Assembly (NCBI GenBank): GCA_938014885.1
Contig: CALLQI010000017.1
Coordinates: 214,260-278,259 of the forward strand
Source: an uncultured bacterium
GTDB lineage: Bacteria > Planctomycetota > UBA8742 > UBA2392
Direction: 5' to 3'
Length of the DNA: 64,000 nt
Shown here: in pieces, positions 33,320-41,525 of the stretch
Numbering within the stretch: the first letter of the stretch is position 1
Layout of the letters: each line of letters begins with the position of its first letter
The notes under the pieces: model-generated
What the model was told of the DNA's origin: nothing
The model's input: only the letters and a program-made list of their open reading frames with translations
Databases searched by the model: none
Made by a program: the position numbers and the translations under genes

Positions 33320-34007
33320 CAACGAGCTGGAGTTGATGGACGGCGCCAACTGGACGCGTGAAGAGTACGTTCACTGCCTGCGCCAGTTGCGCTTGATCAA
33401 CTTGCTGACCACGGGTTATCGACCCACACTGAAGGCATTGGCCCATTTCGCCCAGCGCTGCCCCGCCGGTGAACCCCTGCGCATTCTTGATGTCGGCTAT
33501 GGCTACGGCGACACGCTGCGCGAGGTATCACGCTGGGCTTCACGTCGCGGCATTGAAGTGGAACTGACCGGCATCGACTTGCAGGGCCTTTCCGCCGAAG
33601 CGGCGATAGCTGCCACCCCACCCGACATGCCGATCCGGTACCTGACAGGGGACGTGTTCACACACAGGCCCGCCCGCAAGTACCACGTGATCATCAACGC
33701 GCTGTTCATGCACCACATGAGTGACGAACAAGCCCTGCGCGTGCTGGCCTGGATGCAGCAGAACTCGACGCTGGGGTTCTTTATCAATGACCTCCACCGG
33801 CATCAGGTCGCCTACACCTTTATTCAGCATTTCACGCGATGGTTCGGGTTCAATCGCATGATCTGCAACGATGCGCCGCTTTCTGTTGCGCGATCATTCC
33901 AGGCCCACGAGTGGCGCGACTACGCCCAACAGGCCGGGCTGGACGAAACCCGCCTGACCGTGAAGTGGTACTGGGCCTTCCGCTACGGTGTGCGCTATGA
34001 CCACTGA
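33306..34007 (+). CDS. SAM-dependent methyltransferase of the PKS operon
   Basis: 233 residues, class I Rossmann methyltransferase. The SAM site is ILDVGYGYGDTLREVSRW (motif I), then the acidic VELTGIDLQGL (motif II) and TGDVFTHRPARKYHVI with a NALFMHH stretch later. No membrane helix is present. TTG 33306 overlaps the PKS stop region; ATG 33336 with GGAG three bases upstream is an alternative start. Genes of this type next to type III PKSs usually O- or C-methylate the phenolic product. Its own stop overlaps the FAD reductase start by 11 bp. Confidence 0.88.
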   Translation: MKSRSNELELMDGANWTREEYVHCLRQLRLINLLTTGYRPTLKALAHFAQRCPAGEPLRILDVGYGYGDTLREVSRWASRRGIEVELTGIDLQGLSAEAAIAATPPDMPIRYLTGDVFTHRPARKYHVIINALFMHHMSDEQALRVLAWMQQNSTLGFFINDLHRHQVAYTFIQHFTRWFGFNRMICNDAPLSVARSFQAHEWRDYAQQAGLDETRLTVKWYWAFRYGVRYDH

Positions 34008-35100
34008 CTACGATGTTGCTGTGGTTGGGGCCGGTCTGGCCGGCTGTGCGGCCGCCTGCCGCTTGGCCCGTGGCGGTGCACGCGTGATCTTGTTCGAGAA
34101 GGCCGCAGCCCCCCACCACAAAGTCTGTGGCGAATTCCTAAGCGGCGAGGGCCTGCCGTTCCTGCGCGACATGGGAATCGACCTGGAGTGCACGCCTGCT
34201 GTGCCAAGTTTCCGACTGCACGGCCCGGCGCGAAGCTGCGAGGCCGCATTACCCATGCCCGGCCGCGCGTTTTCACGCTACAGGCTTGATGAGCTAATGT
34301 TGGATGCAGCCACTCAGGCTGGCGTGAAAGTCCGGCGCGGAGTTGTCGTGCAGACGCTTGAAGACGCCACAAGCGACCGTGGCTACGAGATTGACGGCTA
34401 CCGCGCACCACGTGTCGTATGCGCTGCAGGAAAGTCCGAGTTCCGCCCGGTGCAAACCCGCCAGGGCAAAGACAGCGGCATGGTCGGATTCAAGCTTCAC
34501 TTGAAGCTGGCCCCGCAAGCCCAAGACCGGTTGCAGGGCCACGTGGACCTGTTTGTGTTTCGCGGCGGCTATGGCGGAGTTGCGCCTGTGGAAGGCGGCG
34601 TGGCTAACTTCTGCTTCCTGGTCGAGAAGTCGAAGCTCAACGACATGCCTCGGAACTGGCCTGCCATGTCGGCCTGGCTTGGCCAGCGTTGCGACGGGCT
34701 TGATGCCTGCCTGCGCGATAGCCGTCCCGTATTCTGGCCGGCCCTTAGCGTCGCCAACGTGCCCTATGGCTTTGTGCGTGAGTCGGCCGTCGCGGACGAT
34801 CTTTACTGCGTGGGCGACCAACTGGCCGTGATACCGTCGTTGACCGGCGAAGGCATGACGATCGCCCTCATGAGTGGAAGCCGTGCCGCCGAACACATCC
34901 TGAACCGTGGCGGCGCAACGGGCTTCCATGAGGAGATGCATGAACTGCTGAAGCCGCGTGTGGCACTGGGGTATCAGGTGCATCGGCTGTTCAAGGCGCC
35001 GGGCATCTGTGACCTCGCCACGCAGCTTGTTGCGCGCTGGCCACGCTTGCTGGAGTACATCTTTTCGAACACGCGGTTGCCGCAGCTGAGCAGGCTTTGA
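33997..35100 (+). CDS. FAD-dependent oxidoreductase (geranylgeranyl-reductase family)
   Basis: 367 residues from ATG 33997 (GTG 33988 also possible). The N-terminal FAD motif is AVVGAGLAGCAAACRLARGG, followed by KVCGEFLSGEGLPFL, the family's Cys-Gly-Glu motif, and SRYRLDELMLDAA. The second FAD motif is YCVGDQLAVIPSLTGEGM. Members are reductases or hydroxylases acting on lipids or phenols. Here it is the third gene of the PKS operon and probably tailors the polyketide, for example by hydroxylation or reduction; that step is inferred. It converges on the efflux adaptor gene with a 3-bp gap. Confidence 0.88.
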   Translation: MTTDYDVAVVGAGLAGCAAACRLARGGARVILFEKAAAPHHKVCGEFLSGEGLPFLRDMGIDLECTPAVPSFRLHGPARSCEAALPMPGRAFSRYRLDELMLDAATQAGVKVRRGVVVQTLEDATSDRGYEIDGYRAPRVVCAAGKSEFRPVQTRQGKDSGMVGFKLHLKLAPQAQDRLQGHVDLFVFRGGYGGVAPVEGGVANFCFLVEKSKLNDMPRNWPAMSAWLGQRCDGLDACLRDSRPVFWPALSVANVPYGFVRESAVADDLYCVGDQLAVIPSLTGEGMTIALMSGSRAAEHILNRGGATGFHEEMHELLKPRVALGYQVHRLFKAPGICDLATQLVARWPRLLEYIFSNTRLPQLSRL

Positions 35101-35103
35101 GGC

Positions 35104-36363
35104 CTACTTTGCGCCCGTATCGCGAACACGCGCACCGTCGCTGAGCTGGTTCACGCCGCCGGTCACAACCACATCACCATCCGAGAGGCCGGACTTGGCT
35201 TCGCAACTGCGAAAGTTCGTGAGGCCCAGCGTTACTCGCGTTTCAAACGCCTTGCCGTCACGCACGACGAACACGGTGTTGTCCGGCGTCAGGGCCGTGC
35301 GCGGGAACACCAGCACTGCGGACTGCGCACGGACTTCTATGCCGAGTTCGGCCGTCATGCCCGAATACGGTGACACTCCATCCTCCAGCACCGTGCGGCC
35401 TTGCAGCTTGCTGCCGGGTGCTGCCACGAAGGCATTGGCTGCTTCAAAGGTGACGCGCACGGTGTAACCCTTGGTGGTGCGGTCGGCGTCGGGCAGAATC
35501 TCGTAGACTTTGCCGCGCACCGGGCGTTCGTCGTGGCCGGCCAGGCGTATGAGCACGGCCTTGCCCTCGGTGACGCCGTGGATGTCGTCTTCGTTCACTT
35601 CGGCTTCGATGATCAACTCGCGAATGTCCCCCACGAGCGCCAACTCAGTACCCGCAGGCGCAAACTCGCCTTGCTTGAGTGGAAGACGCAGCAGCACTCC
35701 GTCCAGTGGGGCTCGGATAATGTTGTCGGCCTCAGCGGCCTGCACCGTCTCAAGCTCTGAGGTTGCCGCCGTCAGTGCCGCCTTCAGGTCGGCGATGGCC
35801 TTGGCGTAAGACTGCCGCAGGCCCGCCAGCGCCGAAGCGGACACCTTGGCGCGCGCGTTGGCGGCGTCGGCGGTGTCGCGGGTAACGGTGCCGCTCGCAA
35901 CCTGCTTCTCCAGGCGCGCGGCTCGGTCGGCGTCGTCCTTCTGCGTGGTTTCAGCCTGACTGATCTGGGCTTCCCAGGTGGCGCGAAGCGGGCTGCCGTC
36001 GGCCAGTTCGACTGTGAGGCGCTGAACCTCCGCTTCCGCCGCGCGGCGCCGTGCGCTCAGGGCTGAGTCGCGAAGGCGCAGGATCGGCTGGTTCTGTGTT
36101 ACCGCGTCACCCTCGCGCAGGGCGCGGGGCTTTGTCGCATACTGATCCGGGTACACCTCTTCGATCACGGCCGCGCGGGGTGCGCGAAGGATGCGGCGTT
36201 CGCGCGCTTCGACATAGCCGGTGGCATAAACAGTTTCAACTGCGGGGCCAATGCGGACGGTCTCAGTCGTGACTTCGACCGGCTTGAACATCGCGCCCAA
36301 CACAGCAAACAACCCGGCCAGGCCGATCAATGCAAATGTGGCGATTATGATGATGCGCTTCAC
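35104..36363 (-). CDS. MacA/HlyD-like membrane fusion (efflux adaptor) protein
   Basis: 419 residues from GTG 36363. One N-terminal membrane helix (IIIIATFALIGLAGLFAVLG) leads to the adaptor fold: a beta-barrel and lipoyl half (VYATGYVEARERRILRAPRA), a long coiled-coil hairpin (about residues 110-225), then the second lipoyl half (NIIRAPLDGVLLRLPLKQGE) and a barrel (VLEDGVSPYSGMTAELGIEV). Such proteins link an inner-membrane ABC permease to an outer-membrane pore. The likely partners are the LolD-like ATPase and two permeases at 28704-32016. No outer-membrane channel is in the window. The longer open reading toward 36471 lacks adaptor-like sequence. GGGGA precedes the chosen GTG. Confidence 0.88.
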   Translation of the reverse strand: MKRIIIIATFALIGLAGLFAVLGAMFKPVEVTTETVRIGPAVETVYATGYVEARERRILRAPRAAVIEEVYPDQYATKPRALREGDAVTQNQPILRLRDSALSARRRAAEAEVQRLTVELADGSPLRATWEAQISQAETTQKDDADRAARLEKQVASGTVTRDTADAANARAKVSASALAGLRQSYAKAIADLKAALTAATSELETVQAAEADNIIRAPLDGVLLRLPLKQGEFAPAGTELALVGDIRELIIEAEVNEDDIHGVTEGKAVLIRLAGHDERPVRGKVYEILPDADRTTKGYTVRVTFEAANAFVAAPGSKLQGRTVLEDGVSPYSGMTAELGIEVRAQSAVLVFPRTALTPDNTVFVVRDGKAFETRVTLGLTNFRSCEAKSGLSDGDVVVTGGVNQLSDGARVRDTGAK

Positions 36364-36436
36364 GAAGAATCCCCGCAGGTGCCCCGCGGGGATTATGACC
36401 ACGCACTCTTTGCAAGGAAGGGGTGTGTTACTCGTT

Positions 36437-36464
36437 CGATCTAGCCCTTCCGATCTAGCCCTTC
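36437..36464. repeat. 14-bp perfect tandem duplication at the GNAT stop
   Basis: CGATCTAGCCCTTC occurs twice back to back (36437-36450 and 36451-36464). The TAG stop of the GNAT gene lies in the second copy. Confidence 0.8.
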
Positions 36465-37009
36465 CACTCATCGCGCAGCGCAGACATCAGCAGCTGGTCC
36501 ACATAGCGCCCCTGCACGAAGGTGGCCTGGCGCGCGACGCCTTCGTCGACGAAACCGGCTGCGCGATACGCGCGCACGCCGCGTTCGTTGTCGGCGTTCA
36601 CGCGCAGGAACACCCGGTGCAGATTCAGCGTGTTGAACGCGTAGCGCAAGGTTGCCCGCGCGACTTCGCGACCGAGGCCTTTGCCCCACTGCTCGGTCTC
36701 GCCGATCAGGATGCCCCACTCGGCGTGGCGGTGCAGCCAAGAAATGCGGTGCAGGCCCGTTGAACCTATCGGCTGCGTTTCACCCTTGAGGCCGAACGCC
36801 ATCACCACGTCGGTCTTGCCTTCGATCGACGGCGGGCCGGCGCTTTGGGCGTCGATCCATTTGCCCTCATTTTCTTCGTTGAACGGGAAGCGGCCGATCA
36901 GCAGGTTGCGCGATACGCGCGAATCCTGCAGCCAGCGCGTAAACAGCGGCGCGTCTGCGCGTTCAGGTGCGCGGTACCACAAGCGCTCAGACTCCATGAA
37001 TGTCGGCAT
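36455..37009 (-). CDS. GNAT-family N-acetyltransferase (RimJ/RimL-like)
   Basis: 184 residues. The acetyltransferase fold is clear: ERLWYRAPERADAPLFTRWL at the start, GSTGLHRISWLHRHAEWGILIGE in the middle beta strands, then the acetyl-CoA loop QWGKGLGREVARATLRYAF, NLHRVFLRVNADNERGVRAYRAAGF (the NxxA/Y part) and a short tail. These enzymes acetylate protein N-termini, antibiotics or small amines; the substrate is unknown. ATG 37009 has GGAAAGGA about eight bases upstream. It is divergent from the sulfite-oxidase-like gene, 85 bp apart. A 14-bp tandem duplication covers its stop. Confidence 0.92.
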   Translation of the reverse strand: MPTFMESERLWYRAPERADAPLFTRWLQDSRVSRNLLIGRFPFNEENEGKWIDAQSAGPPSIEGKTDVVMAFGLKGETQPIGSTGLHRISWLHRHAEWGILIGETEQWGKGLGREVARATLRYAFNTLNLHRVFLRVNADNERGVRAYRAAGFVDEGVARQATFVQGRYVDQLLMSALRDEWKG

Positions 37010-37094
37010 GGCACATTCCTTTCCGGCAAAGCAACGGGCGCGGGTTGCATCGCAGCTTGCTATGCTGGCAGCATACAGCGAACAGGGCAGCGCC

Positions 37095-37748
37095 ATGAAT
37101 GACCAACCCAACGAGAAGCTGATCCAGGCCAAGCAGAACATCGCCGCCAAGCACATCGCCGCCGGGCGCGGCACGGGCAACGAAACGGCCTCGCGCGATC
37201 GGCTGCCGCCGGGCCAGAAGCTGGTGACCAACGACTGGCCGGTGCTTGACCTGGGACTGCGCCCCGACGTGCCCACACATCTGTGGCAGTTGAAGGTCTT
37301 TGGGATGGGCGATGAGCGCGTGTTCGGTTGGGACGACTTCAACGCGCTACCGCAGACGAAGCTGGTGACAGACTTTCACTGCGTGACCACATGGTCCATC
37401 TACGACGCACAGATCACCGGCGTTCTATGGGCTGACTTCCTGAAACACATCACCGTACCGCCACAGGCCACACACGTGATGTTTCACAGCTACGACGGAT
37501 ACACGACCAACCTGCCGCTGTCCGAGCTTGCGCTGCCCGACGTGGCGATCATCCACAGTTTCGGCGGCAAACCCCTTACCCGTGAGCACGGGGGCCCGGT
37601 GCGCATGTGGGTGCCCCATCTGTACGCCTGGAAAAGCGCCAAGTGGCTGCGCGGCATCGAGTTCATGCCCAAGGACAAACGTGGCTTCTGGGAGGTCCGC
37701 GGCTACCACAACCATGGCGATCCCTGGAAAGAAGAGCGCCATGGCTAG
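37095..37748 (+). CDS. Sulfite-oxidase-like molybdopterin-dependent oxidoreductase
   Basis: 217 residues with the compact molybdopterin domain of the sulfite oxidase/YedY superfamily: DFHCVTTWSIYDAQITGVLW contains the molybdenum-ligating Cys96, followed by HVMFHSYDGYTTNLPLSE, SFGGKPLTREHGGPVRM and PHLYAWKSAKWLRGIEFM, which build the cofactor pocket. There is no Tat or Sec signal, no haem domain and no dimerisation domain, so it is a cytoplasmic type. Substrate unknown. ATG 37095 has only a weak GGG upstream. It heads a plus-strand cluster of four genes with a membrane protein and the HTTM-DUF393 gene. Confidence 0.88.
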   Translation: MNDQPNEKLIQAKQNIAAKHIAAGRGTGNETASRDRLPPGQKLVTNDWPVLDLGLRPDVPTHLWQLKVFGMGDERVFGWDDFNALPQTKLVTDFHCVTTWSIYDAQITGVLWADFLKHITVPPQATHVMFHSYDGYTTNLPLSELALPDVAIIHSFGGKPLTREHGGPVRMWVPHLYAWKSAKWLRGIEFMPKDKRGFWEVRGYHNHGDPWKEERHG

Positions 37749-37788
37749 CCTGTTGCCCTTGCGCACCTGGGCGCGTTAACTGCGCGAC

Positions 37789-38442
37789 ATGACTGCGATT
37801 CGCAAACTTTGGCGCGTGGCGCGCGTGCTGGTTATCTCGATGTTCGTCGTCCTGCATCTGATTGCGCTGGCGCTGCTGAATCTGAAGCCATTGTTCAGCA
37901 AGTTTCCGGAAGACCTGCGCGTCCCACACTCCACGGCCATGGATTACGGCCACGCAACAGGCACCCACCAGCGCTGGAACATGTTCTCGCCGAACGTCGG
38001 CAACGCGGCCAGCACCCCGGTTGTGGTGGTCACACTCAGTGACCAAAGCCAGCGGCTGGTGTTCCCGCTGACTGAATCCGGCCTGCCGCAAGATGTTCCG
38101 CTGCTGAAGCTCAAAGACGTACCCGTTGACTGGGTCTACCACATTGGTGACGGCCGCATCCGCAAGCTGGAAAGCCGTATCATCAACCCCGACCCCGGCT
38201 ATTTCAGCCTGCGCATGCGTTACCTGAAGCTTGCCGTGGACGACTTCAAGCAACGCCACCCTGAGCTGGCCCCAAAGATCATGCACGCGCGGCTTGCCGC
38301 CGTATCGATCCGCTACGTGGGTGCACACCCGCGCCCGGTGGTGGACCACATCAACTTCATCGACAACATTCCGTTCAACTTTCCGGGCTGGCAGCCATCG
38401 GTGCCGGCACCGCCGCCCAGAAATCAGGCCAAACCCAAGTGA
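37789..38442 (+). CDS. Membrane-anchored hypothetical protein linked to HTTM
   Basis: 217 residues, one N-terminal membrane helix (VARVLVISMFVVLHLIALALL) and a mostly polar remainder. The phrase HQRWNMFSPNVG near residue 65 is a motif I associate with small proteins encoded next to HTTM-domain genes. A mid segment FQ...YFSLRMRYLKLAVDDFKQRHP and a Pro-rich end (PPPRNQAKPK) follow. Its stop overlaps the start of the HTTM gene by four bases (GTGA), so the two are translationally coupled and probably work in one complex. Function unknown. Confidence 0.75.
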   Translation: MTAIRKLWRVARVLVISMFVVLHLIALALLNLKPLFSKFPEDLRVPHSTAMDYGHATGTHQRWNMFSPNVGNAASTPVVVVTLSDQSQRLVFPLTESGLPQDVPLLKLKDVPVDWVYHIGDGRIRKLESRIINPDPGYFSLRMRYLKLAVDDFKQRHPELAPKIMHARLAAVSIRYVGAHPRPVVDHINFIDNIPFNFPGWQPSVPAPPPRNQAKPK

Positions 38443-39851
38443 AGCCGCTGCGCGCGATCATCGACTTCTGGTCACGGCCCGTGCGTTCCGAGCCACTGGC
38501 GGCGTTCCGTATCAGTATTGGCTTGATTGTGCTGCTGGACACCCTGATCTCGCTGCTACCCGACGCGGCTTACTGGTACGGGCCCGAAGGCATCATGGAC
38601 CCTGCGGTGTTCGGCTACTCGATTGAAGATAGCTGGCGCTGGGCCGTCTTTGGCCCTGATCACGGCCTCACGACGGTATACGTGTTGCTGGGCGTGCAGG
38701 CTGCGCTGGCGCTGTGCCTGATGCTGGGGCTGGGCACGCGGCTTGCGGCCGCAGGCGTGTGGGCGCTGCTGATTTCTTTCCACGCGCGCAACCCGCACAT
38801 CCTGAACGCAGGCGACATCCTGCTCCGAATTGGCGCCTTCTACCTGATGCTGGCCCCGGCGGCGGCCTCATGGAGCCTCGACAACCTGTGGCTGCGGCGC
38901 GTTGGCATCACCCGTGACGGCTGGATCGCGCCGTGGTCAGTGCGGCTGATCCAGATTCAGATCTGCATCCTGTACACCTTCACTGGCATCGAAAAGTGCA
39001 TGGGCTTCAACCTGGCCGAGTTCCAGCGCTCCGGGGCCATGGGCGACTGGCCCAGCGGATGGGCCGTGCACAAGACGCTGGCGCACGCACTGATCGCACG
39101 GTGGCCGTGGTTCAACGACATCCCGATCTGGGTTTCCGCACCGATGACCTGGGCAACCCTGGCATGGGAAGTCACCTGGCCGGCGTTAGTGTTGTGGCGG
39201 CGGACGCGGTATGCTGCGCTGGCGTTTGGCGTGTTGCTGCACGGCGGCATCTTCCTGACGATGGAAGTGACGCACTTCAGCTTCACGACCCTGAGCTTTT
39301 ACTGGCTGTTCATCCCCGCGGCGGTGCTGGCAGACATGGCAGGCAAGGCAACAGGCGAAGTCGCGCGGCGCAAGTACACCGTCTTCTACGACGGCATGTG
39401 CCCGATCTGCAAACGCGCGCGCCGCAACCTCGAACGCTTCGACTGGCTGGGCCGGCTGCAATTCGCCGACATCCACGACCGCACCCGCGCTGAGGCCGAC
39501 CTTCCCGACGTGAGCTACGCCGACATGCTGCGCCAGATGTATGTAAAGCGCCCTGACGGCCGCTACTTTGGCGGCTTTGAGGCGTTCCGCGCGATCGCGC
39601 CGGTGCTGCCGATCTCGTGGCTGCTGGTGCCATTTCTGTGGCTGCCGGGCGCAGGCTTCTTCGGCCGTCGCATTTACAAGTTCATCGCGCGCAACCGTTT
39701 CCGCTATGCCAAGTGCGACGATGAGTTCTGCAGCATGCACCTGAAGCTGCTGGCGGGCAAAGAACTGGACGATGAAATTGTGCGGCAGGTTGTCGAGCTG
39801 CACGAGAAGCGCCGCGCGGCGCTGGAGCGCGCGGGAAAGGCCACGGCATGA
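38439..39851 (+). CDS. HTTM-domain membrane protein fused to a DUF393 thiol domain
   Basis: 470 residues. The N-terminal ~300 residues hold the multi-helix HTTM region (FRISIGLIVLLDTLISLLP, LCLMLGLGTRLAAAGVWAL, HARNPHILNAGDILLR, IQICILYTFTGIEKC), related to vitamin-K-dependent carboxylase membrane domains. From about 305 there is a DUF393 domain, YTVFYDGMCPICKRARRNL, with CxxC at about residues 321 and 324, then FEAFRAIAPVLP and a C-rich tail (YAKCDDEFC). DUF393 proteins are thiol-redox-like and often separate genes; the fusion joins them on one chain. GTG start inside the previous stop; its ATGA junction overlaps the lipoprotein. Confidence 0.88.
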   Translation: MKPLRAIIDFWSRPVRSEPLAAFRISIGLIVLLDTLISLLPDAAYWYGPEGIMDPAVFGYSIEDSWRWAVFGPDHGLTTVYVLLGVQAALALCLMLGLGTRLAAAGVWALLISFHARNPHILNAGDILLRIGAFYLMLAPAAASWSLDNLWLRRVGITRDGWIAPWSVRLIQIQICILYTFTGIEKCMGFNLAEFQRSGAMGDWPSGWAVHKTLAHALIARWPWFNDIPIWVSAPMTWATLAWEVTWPALVLWRRTRYAALAFGVLLHGGIFLTMEVTHFSFTTLSFYWLFIPAAVLADMAGKATGEVARRKYTVFYDGMCPICKRARRNLERFDWLGRLQFADIHDRTRAEADLPDVSYADMLRQMYVKRPDGRYFGGFEAFRAIAPVLPISWLLVPFLWLPGAGFFGRRIYKFIARNRFRYAKCDDEFCSMHLKLLAGKELDDEIVRQVVELHEKRRAALERAGKATA

Positions 39852-40336
39852 GAACGCTCGCGACGCTGGTACTGCTCGGGCTGCTGGCAATGACCACCAG
39901 CTGCGCCACGCACAGTGCAAAGATCGTCTACCTCGATAACGAACTGCAGGACCCGCTGGAATCGCTGCCTGAGGAGTACGAGGCGGAACCTGCCGCATCG
40001 GAAGCTGACCTGTTCCTGTCAGCCATGAATGCCATCGACGACGAGACAGTGTTCAGCGTTGAAGTCGAGTTCGAGGGCACGCGGGTCAAGCTCTGGACCA
40101 ATGAAGAGTTCGAATCAGGCATTGACCCCGAAGACGACCCCAGCCTCGGCCGCATGCAGGAAGCCTCGCGCTTCGTGTTCCTGCGTATGACTCCCGGACC
40201 AGTCACGATTCACGCGCGCAAGGGCAACGGCCAAGTGACGTCCCGCGAGATCAACCTGGAAGGCGGCGAACGCCACACGTGGGTAATCGCCTTTTCTGCC
40301 CAAGGCATCCTGATCGAGTCATTCTCGTTGCGCTGA
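39848..40336 (+). CDS. Putative lipoprotein, last gene of the HTTM cluster
   Basis: 162 residues. The N-terminus is a lipoprotein-type signal (LATLVLLGLLAMTTSCATHS, Cys at about 19), then an acidic beta-rich domain (ETVFSVEVEFEGTRVKLW, RFVFLRMTPGPVTIHAR, EGGERHTWVIAFSAQGILI). Family not recognised. ATG 39848 has GGGAAAGG upstream and overlaps the HTTM-DUF393 stop by four bases, so the product probably belongs to the same membrane system, perhaps on the periplasmic side. It converges on the gene at 40341 with 4 bp between stops. Confidence 0.7.
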   Translation: MRTLATLVLLGLLAMTTSCATHSAKIVYLDNELQDPLESLPEEYEAEPAASEADLFLSAMNAIDDETVFSVEVEFEGTRVKLWTNEEFESGIDPEDDPSLGRMQEASRFVFLRMTPGPVTIHARKGNGQVTSREINLEGGERHTWVIAFSAQGILIESFSLR

Positions 40337-40340
40337 TCGC

Positions 40341-41525
40341 CTACATTTCGTCGACGCTTGGTGCGGCCGGATGCCTTCGCACAAAGAAGATCGCGACACC
40401 TGCCAAAGTGAACAGCAGTACGGCAAGCGCTGCGATCCCTGCGGTCACCAGCATGTTGCTGACTTCGGGCTCCGGCTTGGTCTGCGTGTCTGGCGGCGGC
40501 GTGGGCATTGCTTCGGGCGTATTGTCCCAGCCTTGCCAGAAGGCCTGGTCCGTATCCGGGTGCCCACCGTTACTGAGCTTGGCAAGCATGTGCTGATTGC
40601 GGCGCTGCACCCAACTGTCGGCCGCCCGCCGGGATTCGGCAAAAGTCGCGCGGCGCGCCTCCAGATCCGGCACGTCGCGCAGGTGCCATGCCGTTGCATT
40701 CAGTGTGCGCGAGGTTGAGTTGTTGCTGGATGTCCACAGGTGACGCCCCTGCATGCACAGCTCTTCCATGCGCAGCCAGGCCCCGATCGCCTCGTCTCGT
40801 CGGCCTTCAAGCTCAAGCGCCAGCGACAACGCGTAAAGGTAATCGGTCGCAAGCCAGTCACCCTCGACGATGCGGCGAACCATCAAGTCAATTGCCCCGG
40901 CATACCCTTCGCGTGCCAACGCACCTGCACCCTTTCCCTGCCGCATAGTGTCGGCGTCAATGCCAAGCAGATTCGGCATAGGGCCTTCGCCCTTCCAGCG
41001 CACCCCGGTCAGCAACCACGCCACTTCGCGCGCGGCAAACCGAGCCTCAGCGCTGAAAGGGTCTTCGGCCTGCCAGGTCTCGATCACGGTGCGGGCGTCA
41101 GTCAGGTCCGTGGTGTCGGCGCCGCCGACAATGAGCCAGCGGCGAACCAACACCCGCGACTTGTTGGCCAGCCCACGGCGGAGATGCAGCAGCCCCAATT
41201 CAGGGGTGGCGTCTCGCACCTCGCGCGCCAGCGCAAGCTTGCGATCCAGCAGCAGCACGGCCGCGTCGTGCTGCCCCAGCGCAGAATGTGCGGCCGCGCA
41301 GTCATCAAAGGCCTCAAGCCGGGCCTGCGCCTCACCGGCCGCGTCTTCGATCAACGGTTGCAGCCGCAGAATGCGCGCTTCGTGATACGCGGCCGGGAAT
41401 CGGTCGTAACTGGCGGCAATCACGTCGGCGACAGCGGGCGGGTTCGCGGGCCGGTCGCGATGCCACATCTGACCCGCCAGTGCGGGCAGCATCAACAGGA
41501 TCAATGTCAAGCTAGCCAGCCGCAT
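40341..41525 (-). CDS. Secreted TPR-like protein with C-terminal membrane anchor (paralogue 2)
   Basis: 394 residues from ATG 41525. The signal peptide (LASLTLILLMLPALAG) is followed by about 300 residues of helical repeats with TPR character (SALGQHDAAVLLLDRKLALAREV, DYLYALSLALELEGRRDEAIGAWLRMEEL) and a Pro/Thr spacer. The end is a single membrane helix (MLVTAGIAALAVLLFTLAGVAIFFV) with a basic RRH tail. That orientation puts the repeats in the periplasm. It is homologous to the next gene upstream (the LATDYLYALSL region matches NFDTLYAFSL) and overlaps it by 14 bp. Unknown role; a scaffold is likely. Confidence 0.75.
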   Translation of the reverse strand: MRLASLTLILLMLPALAGQMWHRDRPANPPAVADVIAASYDRFPAAYHEARILRLQPLIEDAAGEAQARLEAFDDCAAAHSALGQHDAAVLLLDRKLALAREVRDATPELGLLHLRRGLANKSRVLVRRWLIVGGADTTDLTDARTVIETWQAEDPFSAEARFAAREVAWLLTGVRWKGEGPMPNLLGIDADTMRQGKGAGALAREGYAGAIDLMVRRIVEGDWLATDYLYALSLALELEGRRDEAIGAWLRMEELCMQGRHLWTSSNNSTSRTLNATAWHLRDVPDLEARRATFAESRRAADSWVQRRNQHMLAKLSNGGHPDTDQAFWQGWDNTPEAMPTPPPDTQTKPEPEVSNMLVTAGIAALAVLLFTLAGVAIFFVRRHPAAPSVDEM

